Part shown: positions 23,469 to 34,600 of the stretch, piece after piece
Numbering within the stretch: position 1 is the first letter of the stretch
Layout of the letters: each line of letters opens with the position of its first letter
Assembly (NCBI RefSeq): GCF_008831285.2
Contig: NC_045147.1
Location: 23,896,981-23,956,980, forward strand
Length of the DNA stretch: 60,000 nucleotides
Direction of reading: 5' to 3'
Origin: Nymphaea colorata
Lineage: Eukaryota > Streptophyta > Magnoliopsida > Nymphaeales > Nymphaeaceae
The notes under the pieces: model-generated
Database searches by the model: none
Seen by the model: the letters and a program-made list of their open reading frames with translations, nothing else
Told to the model about the DNA's origin: nothing
Program-made: the position numbers and the translations under genes

Positions 23469-26400
23469 AATATGTATGTATACATGGTTTGTGATATACT
23501 TTTGGGTTTTTCGAGAATATTTTTCTGGGGTAATGAACTATAAGTTTTTGTTCCAAAAATATCTGGAACTCAAAAAATACAAAATAGTGAAAATTATGAA
23601 ATTTTGTGCTTTATAATGACTTTCTTACGAAATGTTGGTCAAAATCCAAAAGAGTTACTAAAATATCAACAGAAACTTCAAAAAACTTAGAGTATCTTAA
23701 AAATATTTTTGTTCTGAAAAAAGGAAAAAGTGAAATATTTTCATTTTGACAACTTTTGTAAAATATTTCAGATAGCGAGAGAACCAAATGGTGCCGTTTA
23801 TGCTTGCTGTTCATTTTTCCTTTGTATAAAGGTGGGCTCTGCCCATAACCCTTTACAAAGGAAAAGTGTGTGGTGGATTTATGGTGCACACCATTAGTTT
23901 TCCTCTTTCTCTTTCTCCGTCTCTCTCTTTTCTTTTTTGTGTGTGTATCAATGAGCACGTTGCTGTTATGGATGAATTGTGTGGTTTACTTAATTAATGT
24001 AGATGTTGTTTGAACCTTCGTATTGGAAATTTTTGAGCCAAAACAACTTGAACTTACTAGTCTTTTTAAGTCCTTGACTGGACTGTGTTTGGTTTTCAAT
24101 TTTGACAACTTTGGTACAAGTGTAAATGTAAGTTAAGGCCCTGATATTTAAGTCTTTTTTTTTTTAAATGTTGGGTACTTCCCGGATGAGGTATGTTGAC
24201 GGGTTTTGTTGTTCGGGTTCGGATCCGTACCCGATCCGGTTTGTCCTAATTAGGACTACTTATACTTCTGTAAACCCTAATCTTTGTGTTAATGAAGTGT
24301 TGAAGAGAGAGAGTGTCTGGAGGCTAGTGGGCACCAGACCTCCTCACCCGTGGTTTTTCTTCCCTCGAGTCGAGGGTTTTCCACGTTACATCTGTGTGCT
24401 TTCTTCTACTCTCGTGCACATTTTGTTTCTACATGGTATCAGAGCCGTCGGACTTGGAGAAAACAAAATCTGTTTTTTGTTCTATGGTTGTGAAGTTCCA
24501 ACCCTGACTGCCGCCGCCGCTACCACCGTCGCCGTCGCTACCACCACCGCCGCCGCTGCCCTTGCTGCGCCGCCGCTGTCCTGGCCGTGACCGTGACCAC
24601 CGCCGCTGTCGCCGCACCGTGGCCGCGTGACTGCCTCCGTCGCTGCCCCGCCGTGGCTGTGACCGCTGCTGCGTCGCTGGTGTCGTGACTGCCGACGCCA
24701 ACGTCTCTGCTGACGCCTCTGCCGACACTGACGTCCGACCACTGACGCCGACGTCCGACGCCGTCGCCTCTTCTCGGCGCGCGCTGCCAAGCGCGGCCCT
24801 CTGCTTCCGCCGCGTCCTGCTGCTTCCGCAGCTCCCGCCGCTTCCGCCGTTGATCCCCGACTGCGTCATCTCACCTCTTCTCTCGGTTACTGCTGCTGTG
24901 TGTGTTCTTTGGCAGCCACTTCTACCTCGTGATCATGGCTGACTCGTCTTCTTCTTCAGTCAACACTACTCTGCCTGATGTTGTGTCTGCGCGGACTGAT
25001 CATGTACCGGTTCAGGTTACCACCATTCAACTTACCAAGGAGAACTATTCCCGATGGTCTGCTGCGATTACCATGGGGATTGCTGGGCGAGGACGCATTG
25101 CCTATGTGAATGGGAGAAAGGTTGAACCTGCTGCAGATAGTCTGGCTTGGGATACATGGTTTCTTGAAGACAACCAGGTCAAAACCTGGATTGTCAATTC
25201 AGTGTCCCCGGATATCCAACCCCTCATTCTTCGTAAGAAGACTGCAAGGGATATGTGGATTATTTTGGAGCAGATGTATGGCCAAAAGAAAAGGAAAGTT
25301 CGTGTGTATCAACTTATGAAGGATGTGTATTCCCTGCGACAAGGTGCTCTCTCGGTTGCAGACTTTTATGCAGCATTAAAATCTAAGTGGGAGGACCTTG
25401 ACTATCACTCTGATATTCCATGGAGGTGTCCTCACGACCAGATGCAGTACATGACTGATAAATGGGAAAACAGGGTATTCCTTTTCTTATCCGGACTGAA
25501 TGATGACTTTGAAAATATAAGGAGTCAGATTCTTAACTCTGACGAATCATTTAGTATTGAAGATGTCTATTCCCGTGTTGAAGCTGAAGAATAGAGAAGG
25601 CTGCTCTCTAGTGGACGAAAGGGGGAAGAACAGTCTGCCTATGTTAGCCGTGCCCCTGTGGGAACTCCTCGTTCTTCCAGAAAATGTACTCATTGCAAAA
25701 AACTTGGTCATACTAGGGATTTTTGTTGGGACCTGTATCCAGAGAAGAAGGATAGTAGAGGGAGGTCTTCGAGTGGGAAGAAGCCTGTATCGTCTGCAAC
25801 AAGTCTGAGTGATGGGAAAGGTTCTATTTCTGCAGAGCAGATTCGTGAGCTACGAGCATATTTGAGCAAGATTGATGTTGGTCAGGCAGATACACCAGAT
25901 GAGGTGAAGATCAATCAGGCATTGGCTGTTTCAGGGGGAGAAGGTACTTCTTCTATGGGTGAATGGATTGTTGACAGCGGTGCCACTCATCACATGACTG
26001 GCAACCCCAAGCTTTTCCATGACTACAAGCTATCCTCGGGAAAGGAACGTGTGTCCCTTGCCGATGGTTCCTTTACTTCAGTGGCAGGGAAAGGGAGTCT
26101 TTCCTTGTTAAATAATTTTTTAGTTCATGATGCCTTACATGTTCCTCATCTTCCCTTAAATTTGTTATCTGTTAGTAAGATTACCAAGGAACTGAAGTGT
26201 GAGCTTATATTTTCTGAAAAACGTTGTGTTTTGTAGGACTTGGTGACTGTTAAAATATAAAGCCTTCACCAGCACGTTGAAGAGGAGTCTCTTAGGATTC
26301 CACCTCCTTGTAGAATGTGTTAAAATATTTAATGTCTTTGTAACATGTGAAGAGTCTCCTAGGATTCTATGTTATAGTTAATATCCTTGTTATATGGGAA

Positions 26401-26611
26401 GTCTCCTAGGATTCTATGTTGTAGTTAATATCCTTGTAATATGTGAAGTCTCTTAGGTTTCTATGATGTAATTAATGTCCTTGGAGCTTGTGAAACCTCT
26501 TAGGATTCTACAATTGGAGACTCTTAGAATTCTGAAAATGAGATTATAAATAGAGGCCGTGCAAACCATTTTGGCTACGGCTTCTTCTCCTCAGTTTCTT
26601 CTTGTTTTCAT

Positions 26612-26644
<33 letters not shown>

Positions 26645-29600
26645 ATCTTCCTGCGTGAGTGCTGTTTTCGGGTTACAGATATTGGTGCTACATTTCTATC
26701 ATGGTATCAGAGCGCCAGGTTACGTTATCTCTACCAAACGAAATGCCCAAACAGGTCTGATCTGGTTAGAACTCTTTTCTCATCTTGTCTCTATCCTGAA
26801 TTTACTTGTCTCTTGCGCAATTCTTGTTCCTTTTTCTTCTTGCTTACCAAGGACACATCTTGCTATATCGTGTCTTCTTTCCCTCTCATCTTCTACCTAT
26901 ATACCATTCCTTTCTGCTGTCATGGAAAACCTTTCGCATTCTGGCATGTCCTCAAGTTTTCTTCCTCACCTTATTACCGAAAAACTCAACCATGAGAATT
27001 ATCTGATCTGGAAAAGGCAAATCATGCCTTTCATAAGAAGTCAAGGCCTCTTTGGACATCTCGATGGTTCAACAAAGGCTCCACCAATATCCGTCTTACA
27101 GGAAATAAAAAATGAGGCAGGAGAAGTTATTGCTGTTCATGAAGACAACAATCCTGAACATGCTATGTGGATGAGACGTGATCAAAGTCTGGTTGCGTAT
27201 ATTTTGTCCACTTTATCTCAACAAGTGTTACTTTCAGTTTCTGATGATTGTACTGCAGAAGAATTATGGGAAACCCTTGCTGATACCTTTTCCCAAATAT
27301 CAGAAGCTCGAATTATGTACTTAAAGAAAGAATTTCAGAATTTGAGCAAAGGTTCAACGTCTATCATGGATTATTTGGGGCGTATTAAGGCCGTCGCAGA
27401 CCAACTTGCTGCCTCAGGGAATAACATTTCTGATAAGGAAAAGGTGCAGCAAACCTTGAATGGACTTGGGCATGATTATCATGCTTTTATTACAGCTCTT
27501 GAGGTCCTTCCTGTTCTGCCTTCCTTCAACGAACTACAAGGTAAACTTCTCCAACATGAAATGAATATGAAAAGAGTCATTGAAAGGACTGATCAAGGGA
27601 ACTCCCAAAATGTGTTGGCTATGAATGTAAAGTTTGGTAAGAGCCATGGGAACTCCAACCATGGTGGTCGTGGCATTCTACCAACACCACATAACCAAGG
27701 TATGTCTCTTTTGGATACTTCAAGAAAAATACCAATTTGTTTTCAGTGCAACAAGAAAGGACACATGAAGGCACAATGTTGGTTTAATCCTCAAAATAAA
27801 AACAAAGGGGTAAGACATGATTATAAACAAGGAGGACAAAGTTCTAAATCCACCGCTGAAGATATGCAACAGCTATTGATGGCCGCATTCTCAAAGATGA
27901 CTATAAAGCAAAATGAGCAGGGAGAATGGTTCTTGGATTCAGGTGCAGCTACCCATGTGACAGGAAATGCAGGTAAATTGACTAACTTATCCCCTCATTA
28001 CGGTAGAAGTTGCATTATAATAGGTGATGGAAAATCTCATCCTATTACACATATTGGAAATGCACATATTCCATTGTCATCCTCGTCTCTATCACTGTCT
28101 AATGTTGTTCTTGCTCCCAATATCAAAAAGAACATCATATCCATTTCTAAACTCATTGATGATACAAGCTCTTCTGTTGAATTCACACCTTCTTCTGTCT
28201 ATGTCAAGGACCTCCAAACGAAGAAAATGTTCGCTAGAGGGGAGCGTCAAGGGAATATGTACGTCCTCAAGGAATGTCTACCCAAGGATTCATCCACTTT
28301 TGATATAGGATTGAAGACATTTTCTCTTTCTCATAATGCGTCATCAGTGCCAAGTTCTTGCCATTTTCAATCAAAAGTAAGGGGCCCTAACCCATTTTTG
28401 GAGTCTGATTTGTGGCATAGTCGGCTAGGACACTGTGGTCGACATTTCATTGAAAAACTTGTGACAGATAGTCTCATTCCAAGATCAAGTTTACCTCTTA
28501 CTTCAAGTGTCAAAAAATGTTCAAGTTGTGGACTTTGTAAGAGTCATGTTTTACCTTTCCATAATATAAATCAAAGGGCTTCCAAACCTTTTGAAACTAT
28601 TTTTTCTGATGTATGGGGGCCAGCCCCTATTGATTCCATGTCTGGGTCAAGATATTATGTCTTATTCATTGACTCTTACTCACGTTTCACCTGGATTTAC
28701 TTCATGAAACACAAATCAGAAGTACCTCACATATTTCGAAACTTCTATGCCATGATTCAAACTAAATTTTCATCCAATGTGGTGCATTTTCAATGTGATG
28801 GAGGGGGAGAATATTCCTCGCTTGATTTTATTGAATTTCTACGTGAAAAAGGGATAACTAGACAAATTTCCTGCCCTTACACACCACAACAAAATGGTGT
28901 AGTTGAGCGGAAACATCGACATATAGTTGAAAGCGCCATGAGCATGATGCATGATACTAATGTGCCCATTTCCTTGTGGACTGAAGCCTTCCATACTGCT
29001 GTATACATAATAAATTGTTTGCCTATGACACTCTTGATGTCTAAATCGCCATATTTTACACTCTTAGGCAAACAACCTGATTACAAGAACTTGAAGGTTT
29101 TTGGTTGTGTATGCTATGTTCACGTTGATGCTGCCTTGAGGAACAAGTTTCAAGACAAAGCTATTCAATGTAGATTCGTTGGATATGCTGATGAATATAA
29201 AGGTTTTCGATGCTATGATCCAACAACTAAACGTATCAAAACTTCAAGAAATGTCATTTTTGATGAACATAGTTTTGATAATACAAATGAAATGCCTATG
29301 ACCATTGAATCTTATGATCCCTGGACCAGTACACAGTTATTCAATGCAGATCCTGTCATAGAAAATGATGTGCCTCAAAGTGAAGATTCAGAGAGAGCAA
29401 TACAACCGTCGGATATGGCTCAAAGTGAAAATCAAGAAGATCCAACACAGTCATTAAGTCATCACGAAAACAATAATGAACAGAGCAACGATGCACATCG
29501 GTATTCGGGTCTTATCTACAGTCGACGACTAAGGGACAGAGATGCTCACAGTGAAGAAGACAACATGCCCCACCTTAGAAGATCCCAACGCATTCGTCAT

Positions 29601-31596
29601 CCCATTCACAGGTGGGTTAGCTATGATTCTTTATCACTTGATTTTCAGTTATTCATGGCAAAAGTTGGCAAGGAGGAAGAACCTACTTTATTTGATGAAG
29701 CATCAAAATCACATCATTGGAGAAAGGCTATGAAAGAAGAAATGGATGCCTTGCATGAATGTGGAACATGGGAGATCGTTCCGAGGCCACACGAAAAGAA
29801 CGTAGTGGGCTCCAAATGGGTATACAAAATTAAATACAAACCTGACGGCAGCATAGAAAGACACAAAGCAAGGTTAGTAGCAAAAGGGTTTACACAACAA
29901 TATGGAGAAGATTATGATGAGACATTCAGCCCTGTGATCAAAATGGGAACAATTCGCGTGATTATATCATTGGCAGTTGAATATGGATGGAGACTACATC
30001 AAATGGACGTGAAGAATGCTTTTCTTCATGGTGATTTAAGGGAGGAAGTATATATGGAACAACCTCCAGGATACACGAAAGGAGACTCTCATGCATGGGT
30101 TTGCAAACTAAGAAAATCTATTTATGGACTTAAACAGGCCTCACGTTCGTGGTTTGACAGTTTCTCTTGCAAGATTCAAGAATGTGGTTTTCGGAGATGT
30201 CCTCTAGATCACTCTCTTTTCATTTATCGAAAGGAAAACATATTTACTTTACTTCTTATATATGTTGATGATATTGTTATCACAGGCAATTCAGAAAAAC
30301 ACATAGAAGAAGCTAAAGTTTTGATGATGCAAAACTTCAAAATGAAAGAGCTTGGTGATTTACGATTCTTTCTTGGAGTGGAGATTGATAGGCACAATAA
30401 TCGCCTCACATTGACACAACAGAAATACACGTTGGATTTGTTGAAAAAGTCAGGTATGTCTGATTGTAAGCCTGTTGGAACTCCTAGTGTTCTAAATCAA
30501 AGACTAAGTGCTCAAGATGGGGAGTTATATGAAGATCCTACGCAATATCGAAGTATTGTTGGGGCACTTCAATATCTTACATTTACTAGACCAGATATTA
30601 TATATGCTGTGAATCAAGTATCCCAATTTATGCATGCACCTAGAGATACTCACATGGATGCTGTCAAAAGAATATTAAGATATCTTAAAGGGACAGCAGG
30701 AGATGGCTTAGTTTATGGTAAGAGTGAAAATATAACTACTGGACATCAACTTATGACATTCACAGATGCAGATTGGGCTGGAGATCCCGATCAAAGAAAG
30801 TCCATTTCTGGTTTTTGTATTTTCATTGGACGTAATCTTGTGTCTTGGAGTTGTCGAAAGCAAAAGGCAGTAGCAAGATCCAGCACTGAAGCTGAATACA
30901 GATGCATGGCTGCAGGTACTGCTGAAGTTACATGGGTTAGACATTTGCTAGAAGACATTGGAGAAAAGATTAAAACATCAATGTTAATGTGCGATAATCA
31001 AAGCGCTATTAACATTGCCTTTAATCCCGTACAACATGGTCGAACAAAGCACATTGAGATTGATCAACACTTTGTTAGACAAAAGGTGGAAGACAAGGAA
31101 ATTCAGCCTATTTATGTTCGTACAGATGAACAAGTTGCAGACTTATTTACAAAAGGATTAACAAAGGAACGATTCTGGTTTCTAAAAGGCAAGTTGTACA
31201 TGGTGCAAAACCATGCACAACTTGAGGGAGGGTGTTAAAATATAAAGCCTTCACCAGCACGTTGAAGAGGAGTCTCTTAGGATTCCACCTCCTTGTAGAA
31301 TGTGTTAAAATATTTAATGTCCTTGTAACATGTGAAGAGTCTCCTAGGATTCTATGTTATAGTTAATATCCTTGTTATATGGGAAGTCTCCTAGGATTCT
31401 ATGTTGTAGTTAATATCCTTGTAATATGTGAAGTCTCTTAGGTTTCTATGATGTAATTAATGTCCTTGGAGCTTGTGAAACCTCTTAGGATTCTACAATT
31501 GGAGACTCTTAGAATTCTGAAAATGAGATTATAAATAGAGGCCGTGCAAACCATTTTGGCTACGGCTTCTTCTCCTCAGTTTCTTCTTGTTTTCAT

Positions 31597-31629
<33 letters not shown>

Positions 31630-34600
31630 ATCTTCCTGCGTGAGTGCTGTTTTCGGGTTACAGATATTGGTGCTACATTTCTATCAGTGACAGGGAAGAG
31701 GATTGGGATTGGTTTGGTGTCTGATGGGCTGTATCGGCTTCCTATACGCGTTGTCACAGCTCTTATGTCAGCAGTCAGCAGAACAGAGAAGAAGGAGGAA
31801 GAGTGTCGTCAGTTATTTTTGTTTTGGCATGAACGCCTTGGTCATCTCCCATTTGGGATTTTGAAACATTTGTTCCCTGAACTATGTTCTAGTTTAAACA
31901 TTTCCATGTTATCATGTGATGTGTGTCAGTTTGCGAAGCATGTTAGAGCTTCTTATCCAATTTCAAATAGTCGTTCTAATAAAGCTTTCTCCTTGGTTCA
32001 TTCTGATGTGTGGGGGCCTTCGGGCATTCATTCTCGTGGTGGTTTTCAATACTTTATAACCTTTATAGATGATTATTCAAGATGTACCTTTGTGTATTTG
32101 TTGAAAGATCGTAGTGAGGTGCCTCACATTATTGAAACTTTCATCCTCCTAGTGGAAAACCAATATGGAAATTCTGTCAAGACTTTTCGGTCTGATAATG
32201 CTCGTGAATATCTGTGTCTCACTGTTGAAGAATTCTTTCGAAAGAGGGGGATTGTTCATGAGACATCCTGTAGTTATACCCCCCCTCAAAATGGGGTTGC
32301 TGAGAGGAAAAATCGTCAGTTGCTCAATGTCACCCGAGCCATACTGTTCCAAAGACATCTCCCAAAATACTATTGGGGTGATGCAATCCTTACTAGTGTC
32401 TACTTGATTAATCGCATGCCCAGTCGTGTGCTAAAGGGTCGTACTCCATACTCTATGCTTCCAGGGAGTAGTCAACCTTTTCATCTTCCTCCTCGAGTCT
32501 TTGGATGTGTGTGTTTCATACATAACCACAGCCCCAATGTGAAAAAACTTGATCCCAAATCTATTAAGGGCGTCTTTCTTGGGTATTCTTCCACTCAAAA
32601 AGGTTATAAATGTCTAGATCCTACCACTGGTCGTCTTCACATTACCAAAGATGTCACATTCTTGGAACATGTCTCCTATTTTGGTGAGAATTCTCTTCAG
32701 GAGGAGAAATTAATGTCTAAGGAAGAGTATTCTCCCACACAGGAAATTCAGTTTACAGACTTTATGGATTACAGGCGTGAAGAGAATCCTGTTGCCAAGG
32801 TGCTTGGCAAAGATGAAGATGGCAAAGATGAAGAGGGGACGACTACTGATGTACATGAACAGGAGAAGGAGGGAGAGCATCCTTTGGTGACAGAACAAGA
32901 GGGTAATCGTATGTTTGGACAGGTGTATTCCAGGAGAAGAGCTTGTACTGACAAGGTGATTGATGATGAGGAGGTTACACCGAATCCCAATCCTACTTCT
33001 TCCTTGGATGATCCAAGTCGTGTTCAGAAGCAAGATGTTGGAAAAGAAAAGGAGGATCTTCCTATTGCCTTGAGAAAGGGGGTCAGGTCATGTACCCAGC
33101 ACCCTATTGGTAACTTCGTATCTTACTCTAGATTGAGCACTGACTATAAATGTTTTGTATCCTCCTTGGCTGTGGTTGTGATTCCCAGGAATGCTACAGA
33201 GGCTCAGGGTGACACTAAGTGGTCTCATGCAATGAAAGAAGAGATGGAAGCTTTAGACAGAAATCAGACATGGGAGGTGGTTGATATTCCTGAAGCAGCC
33301 CACTTGGTTGGGTCGAAGTGGGTCTACACTGTTAAGTACAAACCAGATGGTAGCATTGAAAGGTACAAAGCACGATTGGTGGCCAAGGGGTTCAGTCAGA
33401 AATATGGGATCGACTACTTAGAGACATTTGCTCCTGTTGCAAAGATGAAGACTGTTAGAGTTATTATTTCATTGGCGGTGCTGAAGGGTTGGGAGATGTG
33501 CCAACTTGATGTAAAAAATGCCTTTCTCAATGGAGATCTCGAAGAGGAAGTGTACATGTGCATGCCACCAGGTTTTGAGAAGCCTGGAAAATGCTGTAAA
33601 TTGAAGAAAGCTTTGTATGGGCTGAAACAGTCTCCCCGAGCATGGTTTGAACGGCTCAGACTTGTTATGAAGAAACATGGCTACAAACAAGGAAATGGAG
33701 ATCATACCCTGTTTGTAAAGAGAAGAGAGAGTAAAGTTACTCTACTATTGGTTTATGTTGATGATATGATTGTTACAGGTAATGATAAGGAAGAGATAGC
33801 AAGATTAAAGGGTTTACTATCTACTGAATTCGATCTAAAAGATCTTGGTAAGCTGAAGTATTTTCTGGGTATTGAAATTGCTAGATCAGGTACAACTCTT
33901 GTACTTAGTCAAAGGAAGTATACCCTGGATCTACTAAAGGAGACAGGAAAACTGGGATGCAGACCAGCCTCTACTCCTATAGATGCTGGGCATAAACTTG
34001 GTAGCAAAGATGGAGAACTGTTGGGTGAAGAAGCTAAAGGGAGATATCAACGTCTAGTTGGCAAACTGATTTATCTCACTCTGACTAGACCTGATATCAC
34101 ATTTGCTGTAAATGTGATGAGCCAGTTCATGCATGCACCTACAGATATGCACTTGAAGGCTGTAGATAGAATTTTGTGCTACTTGAAGAAGAATCCCGGA
34201 AAGGGACTTCTATATGTGCAACAAAGATCTATTGAAGTTGAAGGGTATTTTGATGCAGACTGGGCAGGCTGTGTTGACACCAGAAGATCTACTTCAGGAT
34301 ACTGCGTCTACTTGGGGGGAAATTTGGTTGTTTGGAGAAGCAAGAGACAAGATGTGTGTTCCCGCTCGAGTGCAGAGGCTGAATATAGGGCTGTGGCTAC
34401 TGGGGTATCAGAATTGTTATGGCTGAAGATCTTACTGACAGATATTGGAATAGAGATTGAAGGGCCTATGAGGATGTATTGTGATAATAAGTCTGCAATT
34501 AACTTGGCTAACAACCCGGTTCTTCATGATCGAACAAAGCATGTGGAGATCGACCGTCACTTCATCAGAGAAAGAATTGATGCTAAGGAATTAACGCTAC

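Larger units (their letters stand above)
26248..26701 (+). repeat. 5' LTR of inner copia element (454 bp)
   Basis: Contains three tandem 47-bp units at 26354-26494, a TATAAATAG box at 26545-26553 and a CT run around 26613-26644. The order repeats, TATA, pyrimidine-rich leader looks like an enhancer-promoter layout. Confidence 0.95.
26248..31686 (+). mobile_element. Intact Ty1/copia element nested in the outer element
   Basis: The 454-bp LTRs 26248-26701 and 31233-31686 differ at one base that I can see. The 5-bp duplication GTGAC (26243-26247 and 31687-31691) comes from the host element's protease-integrase region. The primer-binding site TGGTATCAGAGC is at 26702-26713 and a purine tract ends GAGGGAGG before the 3' LTR. 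LTRs start TGTTAAAATA and end TTTCTATCA. The LTR and coding sequence are unlike the other two elements; the gag wording suggests an Ale/Retrofit-like lineage, tentatively. Same orientation as its host and as PLD zeta. Confidence 0.97.

Noticed and set aside
24429-24869. Long minus-strand frames rich in Arg, Gly and Ser
   Set aside because: They mirror the GC-rich leader of the outer copia element and have no independent support.
25592-25594. Programmed stop-codon readthrough between gag and pol in the outer element
   Set aside because: The TAG lies inside gag before the zinc knuckle, the close relative has CAG, and a second TAG occurs later; mutation explains it better.
26354-26494. CRISPR-like array
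   Set aside because: The repeats are contiguous 47-bp units without spacers inside a plant LTR.
26559-26921. Upstream extension of the inner gag-pol frame into the LTR
   Set aside because: The extension crosses the TATA-proximal CT run and the primer-binding site, and gag similarity starts only at ATG 26922; openness is likely chance.
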